Of a DNA stretch of 64,000 nucleotides, positions 9,849 to 18,976 are shown piece by piece. Each line of letters begins with the position of its first letter. Position 1 is the first letter of the stretch. The notes beneath the pieces were generated by a model. It made no database searches and was not told the origin of the DNA. It saw only the letters and a program-made list of their open reading frames with translations. Source of the DNA: Sinorhizobium fredii (GTDB taxonomy: Bacteria; Pseudomonadota; Alphaproteobacteria; Rhizobiales; Rhizobiaceae); the NCBI RefSeq assembly GCF_002944405.1, contig NZ_CP024308.1, positions 248,001 through 312,000 of the forward strand, in the 5' to 3' direction. A program made the position numbers and the translations under genes.

Positions 9849-11324
9849 TTATCCCTCACCCTCAGGGGAGTAAGCGAATGCCCGTTTTATCCGATCGCCG
9901 CCGAGACGCTTTGGCTGCCGTTGATGGCGGAGACGACCCAAGAGCGCTTTCACTTCGCGGGCAACGAAAGCCGCATGCTCGGTCACCTGCGGTAGCCCCA
10001 TCAGTTCGCCAAAGGTGCCGCGAGCGAGCGGCCCCGCTATGAGCAGGCTTGGATCCGCAAGGCCGCTGGTGCCGACGGCTCGGGCCTGGAGATCGCAAGC
10101 AATGCCGAGCCCGGTTTCGCATAGCGTCAGTGCGCCCGACACTTCCAGCGCTGAGAGGAAGGGCTGGGATCTAAGGATGTCTCCGTGAGCGGGACCGGTG
10201 GTCACGACGATGACGTCCACGGCAATCCGGCGCCATGCGCCCTGCCCCCTCTCCTTGAGGTCAACCACGATCTCCTGCCCTTCGATCGCCGCAGATGCGA
10301 TGGAGGCGGCGAGAATGTTCAGCCTGCCGCTTTCCACCGCGCGATCAAGCACCTCCTCGACCTGCGGCGCTATGCGGAAGCGGTGAGCGTCCCAATAGGG
10401 TCGCGCAAGGCGGGCAATGCGCCGACGTTCGACAACAGGAAGAGCCCGCCAGATCTGCTGGCCTTGCGCTCTGACGGCATCGAGGACGGGATGCCAGTCG
10501 AGCCCCTGTTGCCGGGCCGCGTGAAGCGCCTGGCGGATGCGACGAAGAAGTTCGGAGGCGCGGGTGATCGGTTCGGAGACGAAGTCGCCATAAGGATCCT
10601 GCGCGACGGCGGGATGGCCTCGGGACCGCAAGCCCCGCCGCGAGATGGAAATGATAGGACCGTGATGGCCCCGCTGATCGAGCGCGGCGACGACATCGGC
10701 CGACGTAAGACCGTTGCCGACGATGAGAACCCGATCCGCTGGCGCGATGACCTCGAACGCGCCGGCTTTCGTCGGATCGGCCACCAGCTTCGCATGCGAC
10801 AGCACGGGCAATAAAGCTTTCGGCAAAGCAGGCGCCGGATGACTGACCGCGATCACCACGATATCAGCCACCAACTCCTGACCATCGCTGGCGGAGATCG
10901 TCCAATGGCCCGCCGAGCGTCTGATGCCGAGCACCTGGGCGCGTCGGTGCTCGATCGCCCCGCTCGAGAGAAGAGGCGCAAGCTCGCTCGCAACATAATC
11001 ACCGAACACGGATCGGCGCGGATAGGCGACGCCGTCCGTGGTCATGGGATCTGGGTCCCCGGCGAGCGCATCTGTCCGTTCCAGATAAGTGAGGAAACTC
11101 TCCGGCTCGTCCGGATAGAGGCTCATTTTGCCGGCGGGCACATTGATACGATTTGTCGGTTCAGCCGTGTCATAGGCGAGGCCGGCACCCAGCCTGGCGC
11201 GCGGCTCAAACACGACCACGCGCGCCTCTGGCCGCTCACTGCGTGCCAGATGCAGTGCGACGGCGGCACCGCTGAAGCCGCCTCCGACGACAGCCACGAC
11301 TGGCAAAAGCTCAATTTTCCGCAT
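9849..11324 (-). CDS. FAD/NAD(P)-binding oxidoreductase (NAD_binding_9 family)
   Basis: Flavoprotein of about 491 residues. The start at 11324 gives an N-terminal dinucleotide fold VAVVGGGFSGAAVALHLARS; an in-frame start 51 bases upstream adds residues with no family match. Family features include NRINVPAGKMSLYPDEPESF and a second nucleotide fold VLIVGNGLTSADVVAALDQ. The substrate is unknown. It is the last gene of the operon DszA-like / SfnB / SfnB / this gene, 16 bases after the preceding stop. It could pass electrons in organosulfur oxidation, but this is inference. A paralogue is at 15734-17059. Confidence 0.82.
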   Translation of the reverse strand: MRKIELLPVVAVVGGGFSGAAVALHLARSERPEARVVVFEPRARLGAGLAYDTAEPTNRINVPAGKMSLYPDEPESFLTYLERTDALAGDPDPMTTDGVAYPRRSVFGDYVASELAPLLSSGAIEHRRAQVLGIRRSAGHWTISASDGQELVADIVVIAVSHPAPALPKALLPVLSHAKLVADPTKAGAFEVIAPADRVLIVGNGLTSADVVAALDQRGHHGPIISISRRGLRSRGHPAVAQDPYGDFVSEPITRASELLRRIRQALHAARQQGLDWHPVLDAVRAQGQQIWRALPVVERRRIARLARPYWDAHRFRIAPQVEEVLDRAVESGRLNILAASIASAAIEGQEIVVDLKERGQGAWRRIAVDVIVVTTGPAHGDILRSQPFLSALEVSGALTLCETGLGIACDLQARAVGTSGLADPSLLIAGPLARGTFGELMGLPQVTEHAAFVAREVKALLGRLRHQRQPKRLGGDRIKRAFAYSPEGEG

Positions 11325-11340
11325 GCCGCACCCTCGAAGA

Positions 11341-12603
11341 TTAAATGGCCCCGTGCCGCGGTGGTAAAAGCCCATTCAGGTAATAGTTGCCGATATGATG
11401 ATACTTCCATCGCACCGGATCATGCAGCGAATGGGTGCGGGCATTGCGCCAGAACCGATCGAGGCCGTAGCTCTCAAGCGTCGAGCGCGCGCCGCCGAGT
11501 TCGATCAGCTTTGTCGCTGCGAGTTGGGCGACCTCCGTTCCAAGCGCCTTGACCTCCGCTACGGCGATCGATGCCGCAGCGACCGTGTCTTCCGTGGGAG
11601 TTTCCATTGCGATGTCGAGGAGCCGACCGGCGCGGAAAAGCAGGGCATCGGCCGCATGCACGCGGATGGAAACATCGCCCACGGCATGGACCGTGTGCGG
11701 ATCCTCGTATCCATGCTCGATCGAGAGCTCGAAAAAAGGCCGAGCGTGAGCGCGCACATAGGAGATGGTTTCCGACAACGCACCGCGCGCCAGCCCGACC
11801 TGTACTGCGGAGTGAATGATCTGCGCGAATGGTCCCATCGGCGTCGGCTGTTCGAAAACCACGTCATGGTCGACAACCTGAAAGACCTTGACCTCAACGT
11901 CGTCGAAGGTGACCGTGCCGCTGCCGGTCGAGCGCTGGCCGAACGAGCTCCAGTCGTCAACGAGATCGAGACCGGGCGTCGCCCGATCTATGAAGGCGAT
12001 ATTCACCCGTCCGTTGTCGTCTTTCGCCACGGCGGCGATGATGTGGGCGAAGAGTGAGCCGGTCGAGTAGAACTTCTGGCCGTTCAGGATGAGCTTGCCG
12101 TCGCGCTTTTCAACCCTCGTCTTGAAATCGACCGGCGTCTTCGTGCCGATCTCGGTGAATGCGTTTCCAAGACGATCCCCATCGAGGATACGCGCGAAGA
12201 AGTGCCTCTTCTGTTCCTCGCTGCCAGCGAGCCTCAGTGCCTCGACCATGTAGAAATGGTTCTGGGGGATCTGGCCTATGCTCGAGTCCGCGGCCGAGAT
12301 GATCGCCGTGACTTCGGCAAGCGTCACCGCCGAAACTCCGGCGCCGCCATAGGCCTTCGGCACGGTTATCGCCCAGAGGCCCGATTGCGAGAAGCGCTCG
12401 ATTTCCGCAATCGGCAGGCGCCGCTCACGGTCGCGCGCGGCAGCGCCAGGGGCGAACTCGTGGGCGAGCTCACGAGCCACTGCGAGCGCTTCGGAGTCAT
12501 CCTTAATTCGGTGGGCTTTGGTCCGGCGGGGCGGCATGTGCGGCGCAGCGCGGCCGGCCGTAAGCGCGGCCTCCCGATGCAGTTTGCGGTCGTTCTCGCT
12601 CAT
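11341..12603 (-). CDS. SfnB-family sulfur-acquisition flavoprotein monooxygenase (copy 1)
   Basis: Acyl-CoA-dehydrogenase-fold flavin monooxygenase of the SfnB/DszC group, about 420 residues, which uses reduced flavin on organosulfur substrates. It shows FSQSGLWAITVPKAYGGAGVS, a central FYSTGSLFAHIIAA stretch where the family has FY(T/S)TGA, and the C-terminal LHDPVRWKYHHIGNYYLNG typical of the group. It starts at 12603, 10 bases after the upstream sfnB-like gene stops, and is followed after 16 bases by the FAD protein. Substrate is unassigned. The tandem arrangement with the next gene suggests duplication followed by divergence. Confidence 0.87.
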   Translation of the reverse strand: MSENDRKLHREAALTAGRAAPHMPPRRTKAHRIKDDSEALAVARELAHEFAPGAAARDRERRLPIAEIERFSQSGLWAITVPKAYGGAGVSAVTLAEVTAIISAADSSIGQIPQNHFYMVEALRLAGSEEQKRHFFARILDGDRLGNAFTEIGTKTPVDFKTRVEKRDGKLILNGQKFYSTGSLFAHIIAAVAKDDNGRVNIAFIDRATPGLDLVDDWSSFGQRSTGSGTVTFDDVEVKVFQVVDHDVVFEQPTPMGPFAQIIHSAVQVGLARGALSETISYVRAHARPFFELSIEHGYEDPHTVHAVGDVSIRVHAADALLFRAGRLLDIAMETPTEDTVAAASIAVAEVKALGTEVAQLAATKLIELGGARSTLESYGLDRFWRNARTHSLHDPVRWKYHHIGNYYLNGLLPPRHGAI

Positions 12604-12613
12604 GCGCCTCGCC

Positions 12614-13882
12614 TCAATTCCAGGCATGACGCGGCGGATGAACGCCGTTCAGATAATAGTTCCCGACGTGATAGAACTTCCAGCGGACCGGATCGTGCAA
12701 CGTATGGACACGGGCATTGCGCCAGTGTCGATCGAGGTTGTGCTCGGCAAGCGTCGAGCGCGTGCCGGCAAGCTCGAACAACTTGTTGGTCGAAAGAATC
12801 GCGATTTCCGTCGTCAGTACCTTGGATTCGCCAGTCTTGATCGTTGCCACCGAGACCGTCTCGAGCGTCGGGTTCGCCTTGGCGACATCAATGCTGCGCC
12901 CGGCGATATCGAGCAGCGCCTCAGCCGCGTGCAGCTTGATCTTCAGGTCGCCGACGGCCGCGATCGTGAACAGGTCCTCGCCGGCGGTTTCCTTGCCGCT
13001 GTCGATCCACGGACGGCTGTGATTCCTGACGAAGGCGATCGTGTCCTCGATCGCGCCGCGCGCAATACCGACGTCGATCGCCGACTGGATGATCTGGGAA
13101 ACCGGGCCACCGACCGTCGGATGATCGAAGGAGGTGACATGCACCGCGCGGGAACGCGGCACGCGGACGTTTTCGATTTTCACCGACCCGGAGGCTGTCG
13201 TGCGCTGCCCGAAGCTCGACCAGTTGTTGGTGACCGTCAGACCAGGCGCGTCGCGATCGGCAAAGACCAGGTGGCCCTGCCCATTCTCGTCGACCGCGAC
13301 GATCGGCACGACATGCGCAAGCAACGCGCCGGTCGTATAGAACTTCTCGCCATTGACGACCACGTCGTCGCCGTCGAAAACGACCTTGGTTTCGAAGGCC
13401 GCCACCGTCTTGCTTTTCAGTTCGGAGAAGGCATTGCCGTAGCGGATGCCCTGAAGCGCCCAGGAGAAAAACAGCTTCTTCTGTTCCTCGGTGCCGTCGA
13501 GATCGACGGTCGCAACGATAGCGAGATGGTTCTGGGTGATCTGGGCGATCGCCGGATCGGCGGCGGCGATGGTGGCGATAACCCGCGCAAGCGTCGCATA
13601 GGAGACCTCCGCTCCGCCGTAGGCCTTCGGCACGTTGATGCTCCAGAGGCCGCTCTGGGAATACTCGTCCAGCTCGGCGATCGGCAGCAGGCCCTCGCGA
13701 TCACGCAGGGCAGCGCCGGCCTTGAACTTTTCCGCCAGGCGTTCGGCGATTTCGAGCGCTTCCGCATCGCTCTGGATCACGTGCGCCGGCGTCGCCGGCT
13801 TTGGACGCGGCGGCACCGGATCGCTGGAGTTCACGCGGGGATGGACGGAATAGTCGATTTGCGGGTCGGGAAGAGTGCCCAT
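12614..13882 (-). CDS. SfnB-family sulfur-acquisition flavoprotein monooxygenase (copy 2)
   Basis: 422-residue member of the SfnB/DszC family with the acyl-CoA dehydrogenase fold. Characteristic stretches are YSQSGLWSINVPKAYGGAEV, NGEKFYTTGALLAHVVPIVA, WSSFGQRTTASG and LHDPVRWKFYHVGNYYLNG. It is more like the copy at 17700-18947 than like its immediate downstream neighbour: the latter lacks the conserved alanine-leucine run after FYT/STG and has a shorter N-terminus. It lies 23 bases after the DszA-like gene, so the two are probably co-transcribed, and it may act on the same sulfur compound series. Confidence 0.87.
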   Translation of the reverse strand: MGTLPDPQIDYSVHPRVNSSDPVPPRPKPATPAHVIQSDAEALEIAERLAEKFKAGAALRDREGLLPIAELDEYSQSGLWSINVPKAYGGAEVSYATLARVIATIAAADPAIAQITQNHLAIVATVDLDGTEEQKKLFFSWALQGIRYGNAFSELKSKTVAAFETKVVFDGDDVVVNGEKFYTTGALLAHVVPIVAVDENGQGHLVFADRDAPGLTVTNNWSSFGQRTTASGSVKIENVRVPRSRAVHVTSFDHPTVGGPVSQIIQSAIDVGIARGAIEDTIAFVRNHSRPWIDSGKETAGEDLFTIAAVGDLKIKLHAAEALLDIAGRSIDVAKANPTLETVSVATIKTGESKVLTTEIAILSTNKLFELAGTRSTLAEHNLDRHWRNARVHTLHDPVRWKFYHVGNYYLNGVHPPRHAWN

Positions 13883-13905
13883 GGTCTGATGCTCCTTGGT
13901 GAGAG

Positions 13906-15312
13906 TTAGCTGCCGGTGGCCCGCAGCGCTTCGCTGCGTTTGACGGCTTCGATGTCGCGGTAGCTTGCGCCGGGATGCGGCGCCTCCAGGCGGGGCCCGC
14001 GGCCGAAGAGTTTTTCACGCAGCGTGCCGGAACGGTATTCGCGGGGATAGACCCCGCGCTTCTGCAATTCAGGGACGAGATGGCCGACGATATCCTCGAA
14101 GGTTTCGGGCGTCACCGCATAGGCGAGGTTGAAGCCGTCGACGCCGGTCTCCTCCGCCCATTGTTGCAACTCGTCCGCAACGGTAGAGGCAGAGCCAACA
14201 ACGACCGGCCCCATGCCGCCGACGCCGCCCCATTCGGCGAGCTCCCGAATGGTCCAGCGCTTGTTCGGATCGCCCTCGGACAGGCTTTCGACCGCCGAGT
14301 GAATGGCGTTCGTCTCGACCTTCCGCACCAGGTCATCCGGCTCGTAGCGCGAGAAATCGATGCCGGTCCAGCCGGACATGAAGACGAGTGAACCGTCATA
14401 GGAGACATAGTCGAGATATTCGCGAAACTTTGCCCGCGCCTTCTCGTCGGTCTCTTCGACGATCACCGTCAGCAGATTGTAGATCTTGATGCTTTCGGGA
14501 GATCTTCCTGCGGCTGCCGCCCTCGCCCGTATATCGGCGACGTAGTTGCGCAGGATTGTCTTCGTCTGCGCCGCGACGAAAATACATTCGGCATGCTCTG
14601 CTGCAAACTTCTTGCCCGGTCCAGACGCGCCCGCCTGGTAGAGGACCGGAGTGCGCTGCGGCGAGGGTTCGGAAAGATGATAGCCCGGCACCTCGAAATA
14701 CTTGCCGCGATGGCCGATTTCGTGGACCTTCTCCGGATGGGTGAAGACGCGGGTTTCCCGGTCGCGCACCACGGCCCCATCCTCCCACGACCCTTCGAGA
14801 AGTTTGTAGATGACCTCGAGGTATTCATGCGCGACGGCGTAGCGGTCGTCATGCTTGCGCAGGCCGCCCTGACCGACATTCCTCGCGCCGCTTTCGAGAT
14901 AGGAGGTGACGATGTTCCAGCCAACCCGCCCCTTGGTGTGGTGGTCGGCCGTCGAGAGGCGCCGCGCGAAGGTGTAGGGGTGCTCGAAGGAAATCGATGC
15001 GGTGATGCCAATGCCGAGATGCTCGGTCGCAAGCGCGATCGGCGCCGCCAATTGCAGCGGGTCGTTGACCGGAATCTGCGCCGCCTGATGGATGGCGTGA
15101 TAATTGTTCCCTTTGTAGACATCGTAATAGCCGATCACGTCGGCGATGAAGATGCCGTCGAAGACGCCGCCCTCAAGCGTGCGCGCCAGGTCCTGCCAAT
15201 AGTCCAGGTCCTTGTATTTGAAAGACCTGTCCCGCGGATGCGCCCACAGTCCCGGCGACTGATGGCCAACGCAGTTCATGTCGAAGGCGTTGAAGCGAAT
15301 GGTCTTGCTCAT
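13906..15312 (-). CDS. DszA/NtaA-family FMN-dependent monooxygenase
   Basis: Class C flavin monooxygenase of the NtaA/SnaA/DszA family, 468 residues from the ATG at 15312. It begins with the family start (MSKTIRFNAFDMNCVGHQSP) and keeps GLWAHPRDRS, DGIFIADVIGYYDVY, GRVGWNIVTSYLESGARN and the YQAGASGPGKKFAAEHAECI flavin-site region. DszA cleaves a sulfone carbon-sulfur bond with FMNH2; other family members act on chelators, so the substrate is open. Two SfnB (DszC-like) genes follow directly, matching the DszA plus DszC pairing of sulfone desulfurisation. It leads the four-gene operon. An A/T-rich box lies at 15386. Confidence 0.88.
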   Translation of the reverse strand: MSKTIRFNAFDMNCVGHQSPGLWAHPRDRSFKYKDLDYWQDLARTLEGGVFDGIFIADVIGYYDVYKGNNYHAIHQAAQIPVNDPLQLAAPIALATEHLGIGITASISFEHPYTFARRLSTADHHTKGRVGWNIVTSYLESGARNVGQGGLRKHDDRYAVAHEYLEVIYKLLEGSWEDGAVVRDRETRVFTHPEKVHEIGHRGKYFEVPGYHLSEPSPQRTPVLYQAGASGPGKKFAAEHAECIFVAAQTKTILRNYVADIRARAAAAGRSPESIKIYNLLTVIVEETDEKARAKFREYLDYVSYDGSLVFMSGWTGIDFSRYEPDDLVRKVETNAIHSAVESLSEGDPNKRWTIRELAEWGGVGGMGPVVVGSASTVADELQQWAEETGVDGFNLAYAVTPETFEDIVGHLVPELQKRGVYPREYRSGTLREKLFGRGPRLEAPHPGASYRDIEAVKRSEALRATGS

Positions 15313-15637
15313 TGAGGCTCCGTCCGGTACGGCCGAGATGTGGGTTCGCCTCAAGCATCGCAGGTCATCTGCAGCAATACAGTTATTCCATAATTTTAAT
15401 GTATTTACAGATGGAAGTTTTTTCTTAGATTCGCCCTCATGCGAGCAAAACCAATCACCGGGGCCGATCCCGCGTGGAACGAGCCAGTGGCGCGCGCCCC
15501 AGCCACGATCGCGAATTCGATACGCCGCCGCGCGGACGGCATCGACCGAAGCTGATCGCCGACCGACGCCGCTTGAAGACGCCCGGACGGCATGCTTGCC
15601 TGGTGCAACATCCCGCCTTGCTGCCGGCACCGCAGAC
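15313..15637. promoter_or_regulatory. Upstream region of the DszA-like operon
   Basis: About 325 bases without a gene between the tail of the FAD protein frame and the DszA-like start. The part next to the start is A/T-rich and holds TTCCATAATTTTAATG at 15386-15401 on the plus strand, a form of the box seen before other sulfur genes here. The promoter of the minus-strand operon should lie in it. Confidence 0.4.
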
Positions 15638-15733
15638 TTAGCCCTGAATGCCGTACCCCAGCCTCGAAATGATAGCGCTTACGACGTTTGTCGCCTGCAC
15701 GCGGATATCGGGAGCCGCAGTAATTTCCCAGAA

Positions 15734-17059
15734 CTAACCGGCTGTCAGAGCACCGACTGCGTAGAGTCCCGGCTGCGGCCTTCCTTCGCAATCAATTACA
15801 CAGGAGTCCTTGTCGACCGAGAGGCCGAGCCCGAGCTCATCGGCGGCGATCAATCCGTGTCGTTGCATTCCTTTAAGCAGCGGAGAATGGGCGACACCGG
15901 CGCGCTCCATGCCGGTGCAGTTAACGATCCAATCTGCATTGAATGACCTTGAGCGGTGGCTCTGCCGCTGTCTGTAGCTCACCAGCGCGCCACGACGTCC
16001 TTCCTCGATCGCCTCGAGGAAACCGGCATGGACCGTAACAATGCCGTCGTGTCTCAGGGTCTCGAACCGCAGGAATATCTCGGGAGCGATGCGATGACGA
16101 TGGATGTTCCACCACGCGAGCCCATGGCGCAGGAAACGGGCACGCTGATCGTTCGAGAGCTCCTGCCACAGCCCTTGCGTCACCGGCCTGAGACCGTCCA
16201 TCACACCCCGCCAGTCCGCGCCGTTGCGAACCTGCCTGCGGAAGCCCTGAAGCAAGGCACTGAGTTCCCGCGAAGCGGCAAGATCCGGTTCGACCGGCAC
16301 CGCACGGTGGCTCGCCTGCGCATGCGGATGCGGCAGTAGCCCACGTCGAGACAAGACGCGAATCGGTCCGCGGTGACCGTGTACCCGCAATGCAAGCACC
16401 TGATCGACCATCGTCAATCCGGAGCCAAGAATGCAGATGGTGTCGCTGCGGCCAACCCTCGAAAGCCAGCTCAGCCGCCATGGATTGCGCACGATGAGCT
16501 TATGCGCGCCTATCGCGATATGATCCTGTTTTAGCGGCAGATCTGCGTTGCCGATGCCAAGGCAGAGCACTACGTTGCGTGCGCTAAGCTCCGTGCCATT
16601 GTCCAGTTTGAAGACAAGGCCAGCCTCGCTGGAATGACTGCAATTCTGCGCCTTCGCCTTGACAAAATCGAAGCTCGCGCGGCGGTCGCCATTTCGAAGC
16701 AGCGACGCCAGCCGATCGCGCAGATAAAGACCATAGTCGCCCCGCGATGCGAAGCCCTCCGACGACACCTTTCGCGCATGCTGCTCGAGCCAGCGGACGA
16801 AATCTTTCGGCTCTTCTGGAAAGACGCTCATGCGTCCCGCAGGGACATTCAACCGATGGACATAGAACTCCGTTCGATAGGCCGTTCCCCTGCCGAACCC
16901 CGGATCATCTCCAACCACGGCCATTGAAGCAGAAGGTGGCAACGAGCGAAGAAGATGGATGGTTACTGCGATCGCAGAAAATCCTGCACCGACAACCGCG
17001 ACATCGTAGAGCAAGGGCGCCTCCTCATCGGCAGTGACCCGCTTTGCCTGCTGCGGCAC
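15734..17059 (-). CDS. FAD/NAD(P)-binding oxidoreductase, C-terminus cut by in-frame TAG
   Basis: 441-residue paralogue of the FAD protein at 9849-11324. It shows the N-terminal fold VAVVGAGFSAIAVTIHLLRS, HRLNVPAGRMSVFPEEPKDF and a second fold ICILGSGLTMVDQVLALRV. The frame stops at a TAG (15734-15736) right after YAVGALTAG. The same frame then continues for 31 codons (FWEITAAPDIRVQATN and onward) to a TAA at 15638-15640. That continuation matches the conserved family tail, where a residue such as Gln normally follows AG. The TAG is thus probably a nonsense change of one codon; readthrough or sequence error are alternatives. Confidence 0.8.
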   Translation of the reverse strand: MPQQAKRVTADEEAPLLYDVAVVGAGFSAIAVTIHLLRSLPPSASMAVVGDDPGFGRGTAYRTEFYVHRLNVPAGRMSVFPEEPKDFVRWLEQHARKVSSEGFASRGDYGLYLRDRLASLLRNGDRRASFDFVKAKAQNCSHSSEAGLVFKLDNGTELSARNVVLCLGIGNADLPLKQDHIAIGAHKLIVRNPWRLSWLSRVGRSDTICILGSGLTMVDQVLALRVHGHRGPIRVLSRRGLLPHPHAQASHRAVPVEPDLAASRELSALLQGFRRQVRNGADWRGVMDGLRPVTQGLWQELSNDQRARFLRHGLAWWNIHRHRIAPEIFLRFETLRHDGIVTVHAGFLEAIEEGRRGALVSYRQRQSHRSRSFNADWIVNCTGMERAGVAHSPLLKGMQRHGLIAADELGLGLSVDKDSCVIDCEGRPQPGLYAVGALTAG

Positions 17060-17219
17060 GGCCCCCCTGCTGCAATCCCGGAGAATAGTATCACGCCAAA
17101 CGCGGCTCCATCCCTATAAAAAAGATCGATTTTGAGTTAAACTGCAACTGAACCGGACGCGATGTCCGCACCACCGTAGACGCGCACAGCGGACAGTTGA
17201 TCGACGATAGGGATCCACA

Positions 17220-17621
17220 ATGAACGACGATCGCTCGGCTTCTCGGCACGGCACCGCAGGTCGATATGTTCTTGTAATGGCGTTCACGGCCGTGAGTGCT
17301 GCGGGCCTTTTCCTGATCGGCGATCCGGCCGGATTGATAGCCATGAAAACGGCCTCCGTCCCCTTGCTGTTTCTCGCCAGTCGCGGTCTCGATGCGATCT
17401 TCATGTCCGGCGCTTACCGCAAACCTTGGAGCGCGGCTTTTTTCGAACGGCATTTTCTGGATTCCGTCGTTTTCGCATGCTGGCTCACAGTGGTCACGTG
17501 GAGGCCAAGCCTCAGTGCGACGGGCCAGATCCGTTCGTTTCTCCTCACCGTCACCATCATGACAGCGATCAAGGCTCTGCTGAGCGGATTTACGAGCGAA
17601 AGCGACGATCGCCACGGGTGA
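17220..17621 (+). CDS. Hypothetical small membrane protein
   Basis: 133-residue frame with three or more hydrophobic segments (around YVLVMAFTAVSAAGLFLIG, ASVPLLFLAS, VVFACWLTVVTW and FLLTVTIMTAIKALL) and an AGGGA run ahead of the ATG. It is not recognised as a known family. It reads divergently from the upstream FAD gene and ends 78 bases before the minus-strand SfnB stop. The opposite strand has a longer open frame without hydrophobic pattern or family match; the membrane-like pattern favours the plus frame. Confidence 0.5.
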   Translation: MNDDRSASRHGTAGRYVLVMAFTAVSAAGLFLIGDPAGLIAMKTASVPLLFLASRGLDAIFMSGAYRKPWSAAFFERHFLDSVVFACWLTVVTWRPSLSATGQIRSFLLTVTIMTAIKALLSGFTSESDDRHG

Positions 17622-17699
17622 GAACACGCCCGACCGAAATCATCGATCGGCAGGCATCCGGGGGCCAGTGCCCCGGATGCTCGCGTGCGCGATTGAAGC

Positions 17700-18947
17700 T
17701 CAGCTCCAGGCGTGGAGCGGCGGGTTCTCGCCGTTCAGGAAATACTTGCCCAGAATGGCATATTTCCAGCGCACCGGATCGTGCAGCGTGTGGGTGCGCG
17801 CATTGCGCCAATGGCGGTCCAAATTGTGTTCGGCGAGCGTCGAACGCGTCCCGGCCAATTCGAAAAGCTTATTCGTGGCGGCGATCGCGATCTCCGTCGA
17901 GAGGATCTTGGCCTCCGCCGTGACGATCTGGGCTTCCGCCACGGATCCGGCCGTTGGATTTGCAACCGCATGGTCGATCGCATATCCCGCCTTTTCGAGC
18001 AGCGCCTGCGCGGCGTGGAGGCGCAGCGTCAGGTCACCGACCGCCTGGATGGTGTAGGGATCATCCCAGGCGTTGTCGAGACCACTGTCGACCCATGCAC
18101 GGCTTTTTGTGCGGACGAAGGCGACGGTCTCGTCGATCGCGGCCTGGGCAATGCCGGTATCCACGGCCACCTGAATGATCTGGAAGATCGCTCCGTCCGC
18201 CGTCGGCTTGTCATAACCTTTGTAACCTGGCACCAGGTGCGTCTTCGGCACCTTGACATTGTCGAGTATGACCGTACCGGAGAGCGTCGTGCGCTGTCCG
18301 AAGGACGACCAGTCGTCCACAACCGTCAGCCCCGGCGCATCGCGTTCGGCAATCGCGTACCAGGCACGGCCCTGGTCGTCGAGGGCGACGATCGGCACCA
18401 GGTGAGCGAGCAGCGCACCGGATGAATAGAACTTCCGTCCGTTGACGATGACATGATCGCCGACATCAATGAACTTCGTCTCGAAATCGACTGCCCGTTT
18501 CGAGCCGAATTCCGAAAAGGCATTGCCGAAGCGGGTGCCGCGCAGCACTTCGGCAAAGAGCAGCTTCTGCTGTTTCTCGTCGGAGACGGTGCGGATCGCA
18601 GCAACGACGCCGAGATGGTTCTGGGCGACCTGGCCGATCGAGGAGTCGGCGGCGGAAATGATCTCGATCACCTTGGCGAGGGTCGCATAGGAGACTTCGG
18701 GACCGCCGAACTTTTTCGGCACATTGATCGACCACAGCCCACTCTGCGAAAAGGCATCGAGTTCCCGGACAGGCCAGATACGGTCGCGGTCGCGGGCGGC
18801 TGAACCGGGGGCAAATTCAGCGGCGAGCTTCTTCGCCACCTCGATCGCCTCGGCATCGCTCTTGATGACATGCGCCGGCTCGCTTGGCCGGGGCACCGCC
18901 GGAACGCCACGGGCGGCGTCGCGTGTACTGATGTTAGAAATAGTCAT
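17700..18947 (-). CDS. SfnB-family sulfur-acquisition flavoprotein monooxygenase (copy 3)
   Basis: 415-residue SfnB/DszC-group flavin monooxygenase, third in the window. Motifs are FSQSGLWSINVPKKFGGPEV, NGRKFYSSGALLAHLVPIVA, WSSFGQRTTLSG and LHDPVRWKYAILGKYFLNG. It follows livF after 29 bases and is the last gene of the operon led by msuE-sfnG, so transport and oxidation are likely expressed together. SfnB in Pseudomonas belongs to dimethylsulfone use; the substrate here is inferred from context only. Confidence 0.87.
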   Translation of the reverse strand: MTISNISTRDAARGVPAVPRPSEPAHVIKSDAEAIEVAKKLAAEFAPGSAARDRDRIWPVRELDAFSQSGLWSINVPKKFGGPEVSYATLAKVIEIISAADSSIGQVAQNHLGVVAAIRTVSDEKQQKLLFAEVLRGTRFGNAFSEFGSKRAVDFETKFIDVGDHVIVNGRKFYSSGALLAHLVPIVALDDQGRAWYAIAERDAPGLTVVDDWSSFGQRTTLSGTVILDNVKVPKTHLVPGYKGYDKPTADGAIFQIIQVAVDTGIAQAAIDETVAFVRTKSRAWVDSGLDNAWDDPYTIQAVGDLTLRLHAAQALLEKAGYAIDHAVANPTAGSVAEAQIVTAEAKILSTEIAIAATNKLFELAGTRSTLAEHNLDRHWRNARTHTLHDPVRWKYAILGKYFLNGENPPLHAWS

Positions 18948-18976
18948 TCGGGTTTCTCCCTGTCGATGGGTTGTTG

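Noticed and set aside
12518..13909. A 463-codon plus-strand open frame opposite the SfnB copy 2 gene.
   Set aside because: It has no family features and mirrors the codon pattern of the true minus-strand gene.
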